This document shows, piece after piece, positions 1-12,903 of a stretch of 64,000 bases of DNA. Source of the DNA: Branchiostoma floridae (Eukaryota; Chordata; Leptocardii; Amphioxiformes; Branchiostomatidae). Numbering within the stretch: the first letter of the stretch is position 1; the number at the start of each line of letters is the position of its first letter. The stretch is from the NCBI RefSeq assembly GCF_000003815.2, contig NC_049997.1:8064676-8128675 (forward strand), written 5' to 3'. The translations under genes and the position numbers were made by a program. Under the pieces are notes generated by a model. The model ran no database searches and had not been told where the DNA came from. It was given only the letters and a program-made list of their open reading frames with translations.

Positions 1-110
1 AGAGTTCACACCTTGCAGTCAGGGTCATGACTCGTCGTAATTTAGAGCTGGCAGCCTAGTCGTCCGATCGATTTTCGCTACATGTGAGGAGGTTATTACA
101 GGATAGCGAG
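1..110. repeat. Fragment of an inverted-repeat DNA element
   Basis: CGTCCGATCGATTTTCGC followed by an (A)TGTGA...GGTTATTA end recurs at about 29147-29185, where it forms the right end of a complete inverted-repeat element. Confidence 0.5.
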
Positions 111-427
111 TGTAAGAAGCCCCGGTAGAAATAGGATGTTATCCAGGCTAGATATTCACGTCTAAGCGACGTCTGATTAACATCAGACTGTTGTTAGAGT
201 CCCATAGCTGATCAACAGGACATGCATTGGTCATTCGTCATCGGCCGCAGGACTGAGGTTCAAGGGCCTGTCAAAATTTCCCCAAGTCTGGCCAAGCACT
301 CCGGGCCACTCCTGCTTTTCTCGGTACAGCTTGAGGTCCAGTGTGAGATCACATTGAACACGTAAAAGAACCCACCGCACCGAAAAAGAGTAAGCGTCTA
401 TCTTTGTGTGAGTGCATCAAACCAGCT

Positions 428-622
428 GTCACTTACGTATGGCCTCCATAGCAGGCCCTCTGAGCCTTTTTTTGCTCAAAAGAGACTTTTGCTGGCGATT
501 TCCGAACTGGGTTGCACAAGCGTTAGTACAAAAAGAAATGGCCAGCAAAAGTGTTGATTTTTTAGCCAACGACAAGACGAAAAAATAACAAGAGAGCTTG
601 CTATGGAGGCTAACCGTTACAC
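428..622. mobile_element. MITE with GCCTCCATAGCA inverted ends
   Basis: The left end GCCTCCATAGCAGGCCCTCT pairs with the right end AGAGCTTGCTATGGAGGC. An inner TTTTGCTGGC/GCCAGCAAAA pair extends the fold. About 190 nt, no coding capacity. Confidence 0.6.
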
Positions 623-737
623 CTAGATTGTCGATATGTCGTTATACCTTGTGTGCAAAACTGGTGTATTACACATAAAGGCGGTTTATGGCCGGTTATG
701 CTGAACAAACCATGTTGCAGGTGCAACCTACTGATGA

Positions 738-870
738 TGCAATGCTTATTCTCCAAGCAGAGGTTGAGTCGCGGAGATATAGTAGTAGTCGGGATTCTTA
801 CCGACTCGCTCCTCTAAAATCCCGACTACTATATCTCCGCAACTCAACCTCTGCTTGGAGAATAGCAATG
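738..870. repeat. Long near-perfect hairpin element
   Basis: Arms of about 47 nt (748-796 and 818-863) are reverse complements apart from one mismatch and a 3-nt indel; the loop is about 20 nt. The end motif CTCCAAGCAGAGGTT recurs near 4371, 6821, 11669 and 33879, which marks a dispersed family. The apparent frames across it are an artefact of the palindrome. Confidence 0.75.
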
Positions 871-959
871 CTACATATCGTGACAATTTTGCTGAACATT
901 CAACCCTTTTGCACATTGTTACGTAACCCATTAATCAACCCACAAAGCAGAACTACTTG

Positions 960-1750
960 ATGGACACTTTATAAAATTTCAATGGCCGAGTAGTTAACAA
1001 ACAATGTGAACCCACTTGTGTAAAAGCTTTTGAGCAAAAAAAGCGAGAAAGACCAAAAACGGAACAAGAGGGAGTTCTGGTAAGTGACTCCCAATTGTTT
1101 AAGTTCAATGACAGTTTTCTATACGTTAAAGAAAAACTATTCAGGTGCGTGTACTCAGCCGGCCACGCGTGGTGGCCAATGAAAGAACTCGTTACATCTC
1201 CCACCGGAAAGGACGTGTTGGTTCAGGCTTCGGGCTGGAGTGCTGGTTTTTGTAAGAAGCGATTGTGACAAGACTCAGGAAAGACTGTATCTTTTGTTTG
1301 AAAAGACTTGCCATGAAAGGGAGAAAAGACGAGTCCTCTGTTTGAGCGTAAAGGGGAGAAAGGCATAATGGTAATAAATCTAGTTAAGGACTTCTCAAGT
1401 TCATCTAAATTTAGACTTGTTGCTATGTAAGGAATATCATGCTTTTCGTGCCATTTCGGAATTTAGGGGTCTTCACAGGCTAGATACTTTTTATACGTCG
1501 AAGATCAAGTAAGTAAAATATCTTTCAAGAGTTCGTAAAGTTGTCTCATACATGTGTGATGACATAGTCATTAATTGTCCTCATCATCATGGCAGCTTTC
1601 AGTTACCCGGATGAACGACATCTCGTGACCTTATAAAACTTCGCAAAATGCAGCTACACAAATACATGTAGATCAGAAGGTACACGTTTCATGCAACTTG
1701 CCGATTCTTTGCTTGGCTCGGAGCTCCTTTGAATGAAGCACCCTTGAAGG
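960..1750. other. No recognisable feature
   Basis: Unique-looking AT-rich intergenic DNA; short frames only, without codon bias or known motifs. Confidence 0.5.
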
Positions 1751-1992
1751 CCCCCTTTCCACTAGACGGCGATCGCTCTGCGCTCTCACTGCGACCTAAA
1801 TAGGATATGTGTAACCTTCGCTTTCACACTGGGTATATCATACAAAACGTAAAAGTATGACTGGGAAGACAACAAAACACACAAAGTGTAAAAAGATTCG
1901 TTTCTTTTCTGTAGAATTCGTTGAGCGATATATCAAATTTTAGGTCGCAGGAAGAGCGCGGCGAGAGCGCCATCCAAGTGGAAAGGGGGTAT
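1751..1992. mobile_element. MITE with CCCCCTTTCCACT inverted ends
   Basis: The left end CCCCCTTTCCACTAGACGGC and the right end (reverse complement CCCCCTTTCCACTTGGATGG) pair, continuing to TGCGACCTAAA. The middle part (CGTAAAAGTATGACTGGGAA onward) is related to the elements at 9913, 30386 and 36829. Confidence 0.65.
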
Positions 1993-2149
1993 AAGCGTTG
2001 TTATAAAAGCATCCCGTGCAATACTCACACTGCAAACCGCTTTCATCATGCCGCAGGTCCTTTCTTTTTACCTTTGACGGTTGGTCACTGTGATCTTCTA
2101 TCATAAAAAGAAGTTGAACGTTCATTGAAGTTCATTCATATAAAAATAG

Positions 2150-2260
2150 ACCGTAAGGAGAATGGTGGAGAAGTGAACGGGAGGGAAAGGGGAAGAGAAG
2201 TTGGGGATGGGGTGGGATGGGATGGGAAGCTGAGAGGTAGGGAGGAGAGGTGTAGAAAAA
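2150..2260 (+). repeat. Purine-rich tract
   Basis: About 100 nt of G/A-rich sequence with GGGATGG repeats; simple-sequence DNA. Confidence 0.6.
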
Positions 2261-2800
2261 GTTTTGGGTGTGGGCAAAGCGGTTTGCATCATTCTTTTGC
2301 AAAATGTTTTATTCATCTTTCTTCGTCGTATTCTATCACATTTGATCTCTTCCCAATATTCACCTTAGCTTATTAGGCTTCTACATAGCGGACTCTTGCA
2401 GATTGGTAATGGTGAGCTTCTTTTGGCCCTATAGTGGCAGGAGAAAAGGAACGGAGACTCCCGCATGCTGTGATTTCTAGGTCATCCATGCGACCTATCC
2501 TACGACAGAACACCCAACCGTCGATGAATCATTTTACACATCTAATCTACAGGACCCATCAGTGACGCCCCACCGGCGGTGTATCAAACACTTCACGGGC
2601 CAGCAGGTGTCTGTACAGGTGTAACAAGGTGGGCCTTCCGGTTCCCAAACACGGTGTCTATTATATCAGCACACCTGAGTGGCGACAGTGTACGGGGTTT
2701 ACCTGTGAATAGCTTGACCAGTGATAAGCGGTGTAGCGACCTTAATGGGTGAAGTCAGATGAATAACGGTTCTGTTGAACGGGCAAGGCTCCAACTGTGT
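2260..2800. other. No recognisable feature
   Basis: Intergenic DNA with no supported gene or repeat. Confidence 0.45.
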
Positions 2801-2801
2801 G

Positions 2802-2823
2802 TGACGTCACAAACTATAAATAG
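2802..2823 (+). promoter_or_regulatory. Orphan CRE + TATA promoter-like cluster
   Basis: TGACGTCA (2802-2809) is followed after 5 nt by TATAAATAG (2815-2823), a compact core-promoter arrangement. No convincing coding frame follows; a GGGTTGGAGAG minisatellite begins about 15 nt downstream. It could drive an unannotated noncoding or first-exon transcript, or be chance. Confidence 0.35.
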
Positions 2824-2835
2824 AAGCCGCGATTT

Positions 2836-2938
2836 GGAGGGTTGGAGAGTTTTTAGGGTTGGAGAGTTTTTTTAGGGTTGGAGAGTTTTTAGGGTTCGAG
2901 ACTTTGAAGGATTGGAGATTTTGAAGGGTTGGAGAGCT
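2836..2938 (+). repeat. Minisatellite, GGGTTGGAGAGTTTTTA unit
   Basis: About six copies of a 17-22 nt unit with variable T-runs. Confidence 0.75.
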
Positions 2939-2939
2939 C

Positions 2940-4080
2940 CGAGATTTCGACCGGTCTGATTTGAAAGCACACACAGGTGTGTAGAGAAAGGAAAGAATCG
3001 TTCATTAGTGATGTGCTCTCTTGATACAAATTTATAACGAAATCATTCAGTAGCGAGAGAAATGAATTTCGATAACTGTAAATGAAGATTATCTTAGGCT
3101 TAATCCAAGTTCTGTGTGTTAAACCATAGGAAGCAAGCGTCACTGCAAAGTGCATATTCTGATACGGCGTAGGGTACGGAAAAAGCTATCCATTCTCTCC
3201 AAGGACAGTTGATTTCCAACGTTGGGGCAACCCGGTTTTAATCACGGGAGATGCAATTGCAACGTTTCCTTGTTAAATAAGAGGTAGAAAAGGGTGGCAA
3301 TTAGTCTAGAAGTAGATTTTAAGGTTGGAAAACAACAAGATCTTCGCTAGGTCACAAGATGTAGAACCTGTCCTTGGCCCGGTCCTGTCTGAGCCGTCTG
3401 CCTTGTACAATCCATGAGTCATGATTTACAAACATGTCTCTTTTTTCAGGCGTTATACGTTATCTCTGTGTCAAAACGCCGTTCCTGGTCGGATGTATCA
3501 AATAATACGAGGCAAACTTCACGTCTTTACACGACGGCAAACTGTCATAGTCAACAATGGCTGATCATTCATCGATGCCTGTGTGGTAGGTTTTGTCTGA
3601 CTCAGGGACTAAATGACTCAGCGACAATCTAAGTATTATCATACGTTAGTTGACATCAAATCAATTACTAGTATTCCTTTATCAATCTCAACTCCTTTGG
3701 CTAGGCCGGCTTAACTTCTTTGTCAGTTTTTGATACTATCTTATGCTCATGACCACTGTCTAACAAACTTAAACCAAGTCGACGCCTAACCTTTGCTTGA
3801 AGAGCAAAAAGCACATCCAAACAGACGTACAAATGATGATGTTCAAAACTAGTCGAAACACTGCACATCTCCTTGTACATGTAAGAGATAGTCTCTCCCG
3901 GACTCCCGCCTGGCCGAAAAGCAATAGGGGACTTTGGCACAGTTAGGAATAAAAGTCTTGTAGTCAATTGGTGTGAACTGATAGCTGGATAGACAGCAAA
4001 AGACTGACTGAAAGCCCATAACAACTTATTTGTCCCAATGTGGCCCTTCTTTAAATCCAGCTGACACGTCTGCCTGGAGA
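2940..4080. other. Intergenic DNA with one MITE end
   Basis: No gene. A 155-codon - strand frame (3701-4168) has no family signal. TTTGATACTATCTTATGC near 3726-3744 matches the right arm of the element at 49916-50083. Confidence 0.4.
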
Positions 4081-4103
4081 CTAGTAGGACATGGCGCGCC
4101 GCA

Positions 4104-4260
4104 TGACCCAACTTGGTCCCCGACTGTGTGGTCCAGACACAGGTGTAGAAGGAACTTAAAACCACCACGAACAGTCAGAAATGGACGGCCTATGATCCAT
4201 TCCGACGTGACCCAACTTGGTCCCCGACTGTGTGGTCCGGACGCACGTGTAGAAGCAACA
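4104..4260 (+). repeat. Local direct duplication
   Basis: A 50-nt block starting GACCCAACTTGGTCCCCGAC occurs at 4104 and 4209 with two or three differences. Between them CTTAAAACCACCACGAACA matches the interior of the MITE at 45954. Confidence 0.6.
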
Positions 4261-4829
4261 CGTGTCTGATGTACAGGTTTGTTCTCGTATGTCAATAACC
4301 TGTCCGCTACCACCTGGCGTACGGACAGGTGTCACCGGGGTGAGATAGGCCAGAGAACCGTCCGCTTACTCTCCAAGCAGAGGTTAGACTCCGGCTTGTT
4401 TTGGGCGTCTTGTTGTGCGATTTCTATCGGCCTCTCTCTTTTGATAGGCATTTTTTTCTGTCATTTTTTTTCTGTCAGCCAAAAAAAGGAAAACCTGACA
4501 AAATAAGCAGCCAGATCAAAACCTAAGACGTACAGAACAAGCCAGAGTCTAAACTCTGCTTTTTGGGGTCATGTGGTGTACTTGCAGCCAGTGCACGGTA
4601 CTAGTATATCCCCACTCCACCCAGGTGCAAAAATGGCTACCTGACTTCTTCTATTTGGGAGGTAAAGGCAGAGGGGGAGAGGGTTGGGCTCCTCCTTCCA
4701 ATATCGTCCAAGGTCGAAACACAGCTGTGGATAGCAACCCACTGCCCCATGACCTCAAAAAGGCTTTGAGACTACTACCTTTGCCTGCTGTCTGTCCTTT
4801 GTATATGGCACAGTTGATGACTTATAACA

Positions 4830-5084
4830 GTGTAGTGCTACATAGCGTCCTGGGCGAATGTGGCATCATTAAGACGAGCCAGGTGCGGAGTAGGTAGGAC
4901 CAGAGACAACCTACTGAAATGGGGACGGGTGAACTCAGCTGAGTGTCGTTGTGGCCACCCTACCCAAACTATGGGACACATTACAAAGGACTGCGTATTA
5001 GACCCCAACACCTCCAACCAGGACCTACTAGAAGCTAACGAGGAGGCCGTGGCCTGGCTGCAGTACTGGCACGGAACGATATGA
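4830..5084 (+). mobile_element. LINE ORF2 C-terminal relic
   Basis: The frame ending with TGA at 5084 reads ...WANVASLRRARCGVGRTRDN, then a cysteine/histidine cluster C-x-C-G-H with QTMGHITKDC. This L-R-x-G-x-G-R...C-x-C-G...QT-x-x-H-I-x-x-x-C pattern is the zinc-binding end of many non-LTR retrotransposon reverse transcriptases. No start, polymerase core or endonuclease is seen upstream, so this is a decayed 3' fragment. Both flanks are unrecognised. Confidence 0.65.
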
Positions 5085-5099
5085 AGATGAAGACAACAT

Positions 5100-5860
5100 T
5101 TCATAATCTGTTAAAATGACACTATTGAAAAACGAGCAATGTAATATACTACAGTGACCACTACAGCTGGGCTTGTAATTGGGTATCAGGATTTGAGACG
5201 GACCAGTACAGGGGTGGACAGGTGCAGCGTTTGGGCAGTGTCAAGGGCACAGCGGTACCGGACACAACCGACCCATGATAGTCTGAGAATTGAGATGTGC
5301 GACATTTTTAGCTTGAAGCCATATGGATGTCAAGCCTCTAATTCTAAATTGGTATCTTTATTTCCTTATTTCGGGTATGAAAACCCATAGTCATAGAGCA
5401 CACAACACCAAAGGACACAGATACCTACATATCCTTAAAATGATGACTTATATATAAAAGTATGATTATGAATATTTCTGTCCTCTTTCGCAAAGGAGTT
5501 AACACATTTATGATATCATAATCCATTTAAATATTACTTTAAAACTTACAATATCCTGACACTATAATCCTATATTCTGTTTTCCTACACATTTCTGACA
5601 AATTCGTCCGTGTGAAAAATACGTTTATACAGTCAATACCACGTTGATAAATATACAAATACCAGACAGATATACCAAGCGTGTTCTTCCCACGGGAAGA
5701 ATGGAAACCTTGAACCTATCCCGTCCTGATATTTCAGACATTAAAAACCTCCAGGCCGGCGGTGTGGACCTGTGATCTGACGTCTGCTCCTGGTTTAGAT
5801 CTACCGGTGGAACGCGTTGTTTCATGTCGGTGTGGACCACCTTGGGGCGGGAAAGACCGC
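5100..5860. other. No recognisable feature
   Basis: AT-rich intergenic DNA. Confidence 0.45.
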
Positions 5861-5867
5861 CGCTGTG

Positions 5868-6155
5868 GGGTAATATGTTCGGAGAAATAGGAGAACCTAA
5901 CCTTGCACGTGCAGAAACGGTGTCAGTAACATGCTCTGGATATACAGACAATCGTGGAGGATGGAGTAAAGCTTGGACAGGTAAAACAGAAAGAATACAA
6001 CGAAAGAAATTAGAAAGGAGGGAAGCCTAAAAGACTACCACCATGAGGTAAAATGTTAGGAGAAATAGGGGAACCTTGCAGGTGCGAAAATGGTGTCGGT
6101 CCGATCTGGATATACGGACAATCATGGAACAAGTAGATGGTAGAAAAGCTTGGTT
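5868..6155 (+). repeat. Diverged direct duplication of about 105 nt
   Basis: The block from about 5870 (AATATGTTCGGAGAAATAGG) to AAAGCTTGG reappears at about 6050-6155 (AAATGTTAGGAGAAATAGGG) with roughly 20 percent difference. Confidence 0.6.
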
Positions 6156-6399
6156 TTCATTTGTCCGACCCCTATCCACCTGCTATTAGACATCCACAGC
6201 TTCTCGAGTAATACTGCCCACATAGGCAAAACGGCCCATAAAACATAACATTCTTGGCGAAGGTCACACTGAGAGGTAAAAATGTGTCGGCAACGTCGTC
6301 ATGAAATGGATAGACGAACTGTCATCGGCCTCCGTCCTTCTTGATCAACTATGAACACAATATGTTATAACAAATATGTAATATGGAACCAGTGGATCT

Positions 6400-6545
6400 A
6401 CTGAAGAAGGCAATAGATCGATGAAAGAAAGGAGAGAAAGATGAGAGGGAAAATGGGAGGTCAGGAAGAAAGAGGGGCAATAACAGGAAATAGAAAGAAG
6501 AAAACAAAGAAGAGTAGAAGGAGAGAGGAAAAAGTGGGAACAAGT
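6400..6545 (+). repeat. Purine-rich tract
   Basis: Almost pure A/G for about 130 nt. Its complement gives the spurious Ser/Phe/Leu-rich - strand frames. Confidence 0.6.
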
Positions 6546-6549
6546 CAAA

Positions 6550-8535
6550 TAAAGTAAAAACGCAAAACAAACTTTCCGGAATGCTCAACAGTTTCATCCG
6601 GCAGGGCGTACCAATACTCCAAAATGCTTTATTTGTTTCGCTGTTTATGAACGTCAAAACGCCCCTCATGTTGGTGGGTAATTGAGGGCGAGTGTGTTGT
6701 ACTTTCTTACTCAACCGGACACGAGGACAAAGACTGGCCCCTCCCTACAGCTGACATTTGTACGGGTCTGTTTACTGATGACTGTTACTGTGGACAGAAT
6801 CAGGACACGGCTGCCGTTTCTCTCCAAGCAGAGGTACGGTTCAGGCTACGGTACTTCTTTCGGGCGTCTTTTTATACGTTTAGTAACCCTTTATCTTTGC
6901 AAGGAAAATCGGATTTAGCACATTGGTAAATGATATGTAGAGCTGAGTAACGGTTAGATTTACCAGAGATTTGTCAACATTTATCCGTCCTTTCGCAGTT
7001 TATAAAAAAAATTGAGGAAAACAAAAATTAGAAAGGCTGACAAAACGTTCAATACAAGATTGGAGAGGTGACACAACAAGCGAAATGGACGCAAATGATA
7101 TTATAGAGTATGCATACCTATACTACGGTGGTACAAATTTTTAATCTCAAGCTGATATTTGAAGGGAAGACTATGACGTTTTCCTGTGTACAACTGCTAT
7201 CACACGCTTCCCACGACAGGTGTGCGACAGTACCTTGCGACAGTCGTGAATATATTGTAGATGATTCAAATGAAAGTGAGTTTTCCCATGACCACTTGAC
7301 ACTGTTCGTCAGTGAAAAAGGGTTATAGTCTCCTCGCGATCTTTCCTTCAACTATTTGCTTGGAAATTGCAAATTGTGTTCAATTCTAACTTGCAAATGA
7401 ATAAACAGAACACCATAATTAGTGGTAAGGTGAACGAGGTGGGTGACCAACAGCTTAGGGCGTGGTCGCTGGATAGAAAGTAAATTTTGAATCGACTCTC
7501 AGTTGCAGACCGCACTACTTTGTTTAGGCCTGTTTCTGCGTAACCGGTCTTAGGATTAAGATGCAATGAAAACAAATCAGTTTCCGTCAACCACTAAACT
7601 CTTTGATACAAAAAACAAGCATGACTAATACAACTTCCTTCTGAGAAGGCTAGGTCGAACCAAGACGGTAAAAAAAACTCCACTCATTGTTGTTGTTCCT
7701 TCATCGCTTGTTGTTTGACCCCTGTCGCCACAGCAACTCCTGAAGTCATATTTCAACTGAGAAGACACATAGACATTCTAGTTGACAGTTTGAATGCGGT
7801 ATCTGGTTCCATCAGACTTTTAATTGACGTCTACCTTAACGTGGTATCTAGTCCGTGACCGGTCGCACAAAAGTGTGCAGCTGACAACCGCGTCTGTTAC
7901 AGAGAAGAGACTTGTTACCCTGTTCGGATTGCGCGCAGCCCGTTTCAGGGATTAACTTCCAATGCATGGACTTCCACACCTTAGAAAAGCGTTAAAAACA
8001 CACAAGCCATTGAATGGACTTCGTAGCAACAGTGTGCCCTTTATTATTGAAAACAAACAGGATACGTCAAAATAAACAACCATTGAATTAAACTGAAGGA
8101 GGATGAAAATTGTACAATAGAACCTTCACAATTGTCATGGGAACGGCAAGCATTGCTGTCAACAACATACAGAGTTGTATACATTTACTAAGACTTCCTT
8201 ATCTGTGGTTTCCGGATAGAAAGAGAAAGTCTTTGTTATTATGGGCGTGAGTTAAATGCAGTTTAAGTGTCTATGGTGTACCTTCACTAAGCTTTTCGAA
8301 GTTCCAGGTTGACTTTTTTGATAATTCATTCACTGCCGTTGGGAAAAAAATTAGTCGGTAGTTATATTAAAACACATTTGCAAATAACTGTAAGAAATGA
8401 AAGTTATAAAGTTTTCCGACAGGCTTACTCTTCTACCCCGGCAGAAAACCACCAATACCTTCCCCTCACATCTGCTTGTTTTTCGAGGGGATGTTTTAAA
8501 GGAAGTCTACAGGAATGAAGAAGTAGCCTAAAATC
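6550..8535. other. Intergenic DNA, nothing supported
   Basis: Only a CTCTCCAAGCAGAGGT hairpin-family fragment at about 6820; no gene. Confidence 0.45.
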
Positions 8536-8544
8536 TAGTCTCCT

Positions 8545-8632
8545 TTACTTTAAAATTCGCTTCCAAAGGTCGCTACCCTGACAACAATTGCCAAGGTAGC
8601 GGGCGTTTGAAGTGAAATAAAGCTACCAAGAG
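8545..8632. repeat. Short inverted-repeat element
   Basis: TTCGCTTCCAAAGGTCGCTACC pairs imperfectly with GGTAGCGGGCGTTTGAAGTGAA; about 85 nt. Confidence 0.45.
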
Positions 8633-8639
8633 GCAAGAC

Positions 8640-9910
8640 TGAATTCCAGGCTACTGTTGGAAGTGCACCCAAGACAAGAACGCTCGACTCCAGTCTGTAA
8701 AGGCTACCACCATGTTGCCTAAGACATGTACTATGTGCTGTGCTGTGAGACCGCGATTGCAGTGTCCGCCCTCTGTAAACAGATGATTCGGACTTTTTTT
8801 ATTTTGAAGAAATATGATAGCGAGCTAGAAAAACCATGTCTCTGGAACAACGTGTTCTCAATAGACGAGTCCATTCAACTGCACGAAAGAGGGGAGCTGT
8901 TGTCGGTTAAAATTTGAACGTCAAACATCATAATATTCATCTTGATACTAGACAAAAAGCTTGCTATGTCGTTTGAAAAGACAAACAATTCTTTCTTATA
9001 AAGATAAAACTAGAAATTTTCGCCCTTTTAGAATGATCAATCCGCCCTTGTTTTCCACCAATCCCCGTGAAGGCTCCATGTCTCGGCGGCTGTTTGTGTT
9101 GAGATAGGAAATGTGAGTAAAACGCAAACTCTGACACGGTCTTACAAACAAACAAACATACATACATGTCTTCTGTCGTGTGGCCTTGTGTCTGATGACA
9201 AACATCTTCATCTATATCTGCCGAAAATGAGCAGTTTCTACAAGACAACATAGCTAGCTAGAAATTAGTTGATTTTCCAACTGAACTCCTATGGCTGGCT
9301 CTGGCGTATCATTCAATGTCATCATCATCATCATCATTTTAAGCCAATTTCTACCACTTTCCTGCAACAACGAAGGCAGGTATAAGCTAAAACGCTTTGA
9401 CAACAGCAACAACAACAAAGACCAGGATGTTAGCATTACTAAGGAAAAATTCTATAGCAGAAAAAATGAAAATAAAAGTTTTATTTTACACAGCAAAACA
9501 TATAGAAGCCGTTCTTTGTTTCTTCAACCCAAAGTGAAATGCTTTATAGACGTATCATACACATAATCCTTTGTAATAGACGTTTTGTCTATAGGTACCC
9601 AGTTTGAAGTGATATAGAAGTGTCTGATTGTATTTAGGTAAGCGCCATTTCACCGTTTCCGGCTTAATAAGATTTGGTGTATAACCGTCCGTCGGAAGCT
9701 GTGGTATTAGATAGCCTTGTCAATAGATATGGGAGGCTTGTGGCTGAGACACAAGGCATTGTTTACAACTGCACGTGGCTTTTGGTTCCTTCCATTTACT
9801 TTCTGCCTTACTTGTTAAGATGCCCTTTCAGAATGTTTAAAGTCTAGCTATGCTACATTCTCATAGATGCTTCGCACGCAGAATTCTAAGTACATTCTAT
9901 ATCTCAATAT
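8640..9910. other. Intergenic DNA, nothing supported
   Basis: A (TCA)n run near 9318-9337; no coding signal. Confidence 0.45.
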
Positions 9911-9912
9911 TC

Positions 9913-10179
9913 ATGGCTCAATGCTCTCTTATGTTGCTATCTGGCACCGGTGCGGCAATGCGGAGTTCGAAAGATTACTCAACAAATTTCAGAGGTAAAG
10001 AACGAATTTTCTTACGTTTTATGTTTTTGTTGTCTTCTCAGCCATACTTTTACGTATCATACAGTAGCAATATCTAAACTATAAACAAAATACGCCGACA
10101 ATAACACAACAGTGCCTCAGCGAGCGGACGAACCCCGCAGTGCCGCACCGGTGCCCCAAGTGCAGTGAGATGCCACCTT
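9913..10179. mobile_element. MITE of the GCACTTGCGTC family
   Basis: GGCACCGGTGCGGCAATGCG near the left end pairs with the right end CGCAGTGCCGCACCGGTGCC. The interior GTTCGAAAGATTACTCAACA and AAAGAACGAATTTTCTTACG match the copy at 30386. Confidence 0.65.
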
Positions 10180-12900
10180 TATAAAGAATCATAACGCTAA
10201 AACATATTAACTACTTTCTACATAAAAAACGCGTAGAACGTAAAACGAAAGATCCTAATCCGTACTCCATTACAGTAATCCACTAATCCTTAACAAACCA
10301 AACCGGCCACATAATCCACGTCAGAATCAAATAAATCCAAGTCAAACAGAACATGATATGTAGATTTCACCCAATATTGCCTCATGATATCCTCTCATAA
10401 AAACCCTCAAACACCTTTTGTTGAAGATTAAGTCGTTCTAATTCAGCCTTGTTTGGCCACGAGAAAGACAGCCACCAAAGCTCTTAAGACCTTGCTCTAT
10501 CTTCCTTCACATCTTCCACGCTTCGTTAAGGACCTGCTTGCGGACTTAAGGAGGAAAGGAGACTCTTCTATGATCTTAGTGTTCTTGCTAAGACCCCGTG
10601 AAGACGTGGTTCTTTGTGAGGTGTTCTGGAGCGAAGATGTTGAAAGGATGTGTTAGATTTCATCGGATATGTCCACAGAGGCAGGGTGTGTGAGTGACAG
10701 CGGACGGGTGCGTTGACGTAGTAAGGTCTACTGTAGGGAGGGCAACCGTCAAAACAAACACACGGGGACGGTCAAATCATTTCTGTTATCACAGATAAAG
10801 TCTCTTTGAACTAGATCATGGTACAGAGACAGTGAACGAGGAGGTCGTTACCCTTTTCTGACTAATAACCGTTTCCTGAAGGTCAGGTACCAGTACCAAT
10901 TAGAAGGCAATAATTCCCTCCTTCAAGTTCTTGAAGATTATGGATGCTGTGGACAATAATAGCATTTCTGTCCTCACACGCTCCCGTTACGTTAAGAAGG
11001 TAACATTTCTGCACATAATGTCAATTTTTGTTTTCGTTGTGGGTTTGCTTCGGTGTATGATAGACTTAACTGGATTCGCGCCTCCCTAGCAGCTGCTTTT
11101 GAAATTACAACTGTTTTCAAACTGTACAAACTGCGACAATTCAGTCCTGTAGAATAAAGTACACCACGTTAACGTTAGTCCCTCCCAATCCCCCAATTTA
11201 TCTAGTCTCTACCAGACTCCCGACTGGCCGAATAAAGGGACTATGGCCAAGTTGGGAATAAAAAAGCCTAGTAGGAGTTTATTGGCCTAGGAGTGTTGGC
11301 AGGTCACAAACTGTACCCTTTGGCCATCTAACTCCTCTTGCATGTTTTCTGTCTGATTTGGCCAATTTCTACTATTTTCCAGCGACCTGTGGAGCCTGGT
11401 AGAGGCTACAACTTACCAATCAGAGAACTGTTAGCAAAAACACCATAAACTTGCATATTCAACAAAACAAGCCACTCATCTATGGGAAGTTTCCAGATAA
11501 GATTCGCTACCCAGTTTCTGAGTAAGCTTAGGGGATCTGCGGATATGATGACCGGTCACACCTTTACATAACACCGCTAGCAAAAATAAGCCATAAAACT
11601 GTCAACCTGTGATGGACTGTCCAAAATCACTGGGAGACATAGAAGTGTCTAGGAGTGTTTTGGCTGTCCTTCAAGCAGAGGTCGGGTCGAGGAGATAGCA
11701 GTGGTCGGGATTTTTACTTTCGTACGATCACAAACTGAAAGCATTCAAGGAAAGGTCGTCTTCATTGTCGGCACTTGGTTCGGTCACAGACTGCAGCTGC
11801 TTGAAAAAAAAAAATATTCACTGTAAAAATCTTACGATGGCCTACGACAAGTGTGACAGCGTCATTCAGTGAAAAGAAATGGTAGTCTACGTTTCAACGC
11901 TCTTTCCAAAATGAGTGAAGTTGTTTTCATTGTTCAATGAAGAAATGAACCTGAATCCTAATTACACGAAATGCATGGAAAAGAAAACAAGCACGAAGCT
12001 CCAATTTGTATTTAATCGTACCTTTCTAATTTTAGCGGTTGTCTCAGTTTTATAATGATTTTGGACTGGAGGCAGTGATATCATCGACTGAGACCGCTAA
12101 AAGAATCAAACATAGACCTCAGGAAATACCTGTCGAGACAGAAACGCTATGGCTACCTTACAGTAAACCTATTTGTTTTCTAGAGACTTTACTGGTGCCA
12201 GGACTACGGTTTACCAAAATCCCTCTGTTTTGAAAGAATCGCTAATCTGTTACCTTTTGGTTCACACTAATGACTACGTAAACACGTCAAGTACAAGAAG
12301 ATTGCACTTGTGTTGTAATTATTTCCTTTCCATGTTTTCATTTGGTGGCTAGCGTAATCGTTGACTTAGGGTTTCGATCATTTTCGGGCCAGGGAATTTC
12401 GATCATTTTTTGCATCAACAGTGTGGTCTACAAAAATTGAAAATATGAGTTTTACCATGTTGTAGTTATATGCGTTCCATCAAGAATGCTCAAGGATGCT
12501 GCATGTATAAACATAAAGCTAAAAGTGTTTGAAAACTCCCGCTTTTCAAAATGGTATGGCCCAGGGACTAATCAGAAACATGAGAACACGTCTCGTTCTG
12601 AGGTTTGAGTTTTGCTCATGAGCTCATGACGTCAAAGGTTACTCGAGGTCACGCCCTTTAAAAGCTCCTTGGTAAGAACCTACTAGTATTACTTAAAAAA
12701 GGAATATGAGTCATTCTGTATATATACATCTATAATTGGTGAACATTACACATGTACAACATCCTGATTGAACGTTTGGACATGGCTTTAATATAAGCTT
12801 CAAATACACAAAAGAGTAGTCAGCATCAAGACTTGCGTACGTGCGTGTTTGGATGTAGACTGTTTGGTTTGGGATGAAGTGTACTTTACTACCTGACATT
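10180..12900. other. Intergenic DNA, nothing supported
   Basis: One hairpin-family fragment (about 11669-11717). No convincing frame. Confidence 0.45.
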
Positions 12901-12903
12901 ACC

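Noticed and set aside
688-960. 90-codon + strand frame
   Set aside because: Lies on the long hairpin, which creates mirrored frames on both strands.
2122-2316. Pro/Ser-rich - strand frame
   Set aside because: Complement of a purine tract.
3701-4168. 155-codon - strand frame
   Set aside because: No family motif, low complexity of signal, overlaps a local duplication and a MITE end.
6345-6714. Ser/Phe/Leu-rich - strand frames that look membrane-like
   Set aside because: Complement of a purine-rich simple sequence.
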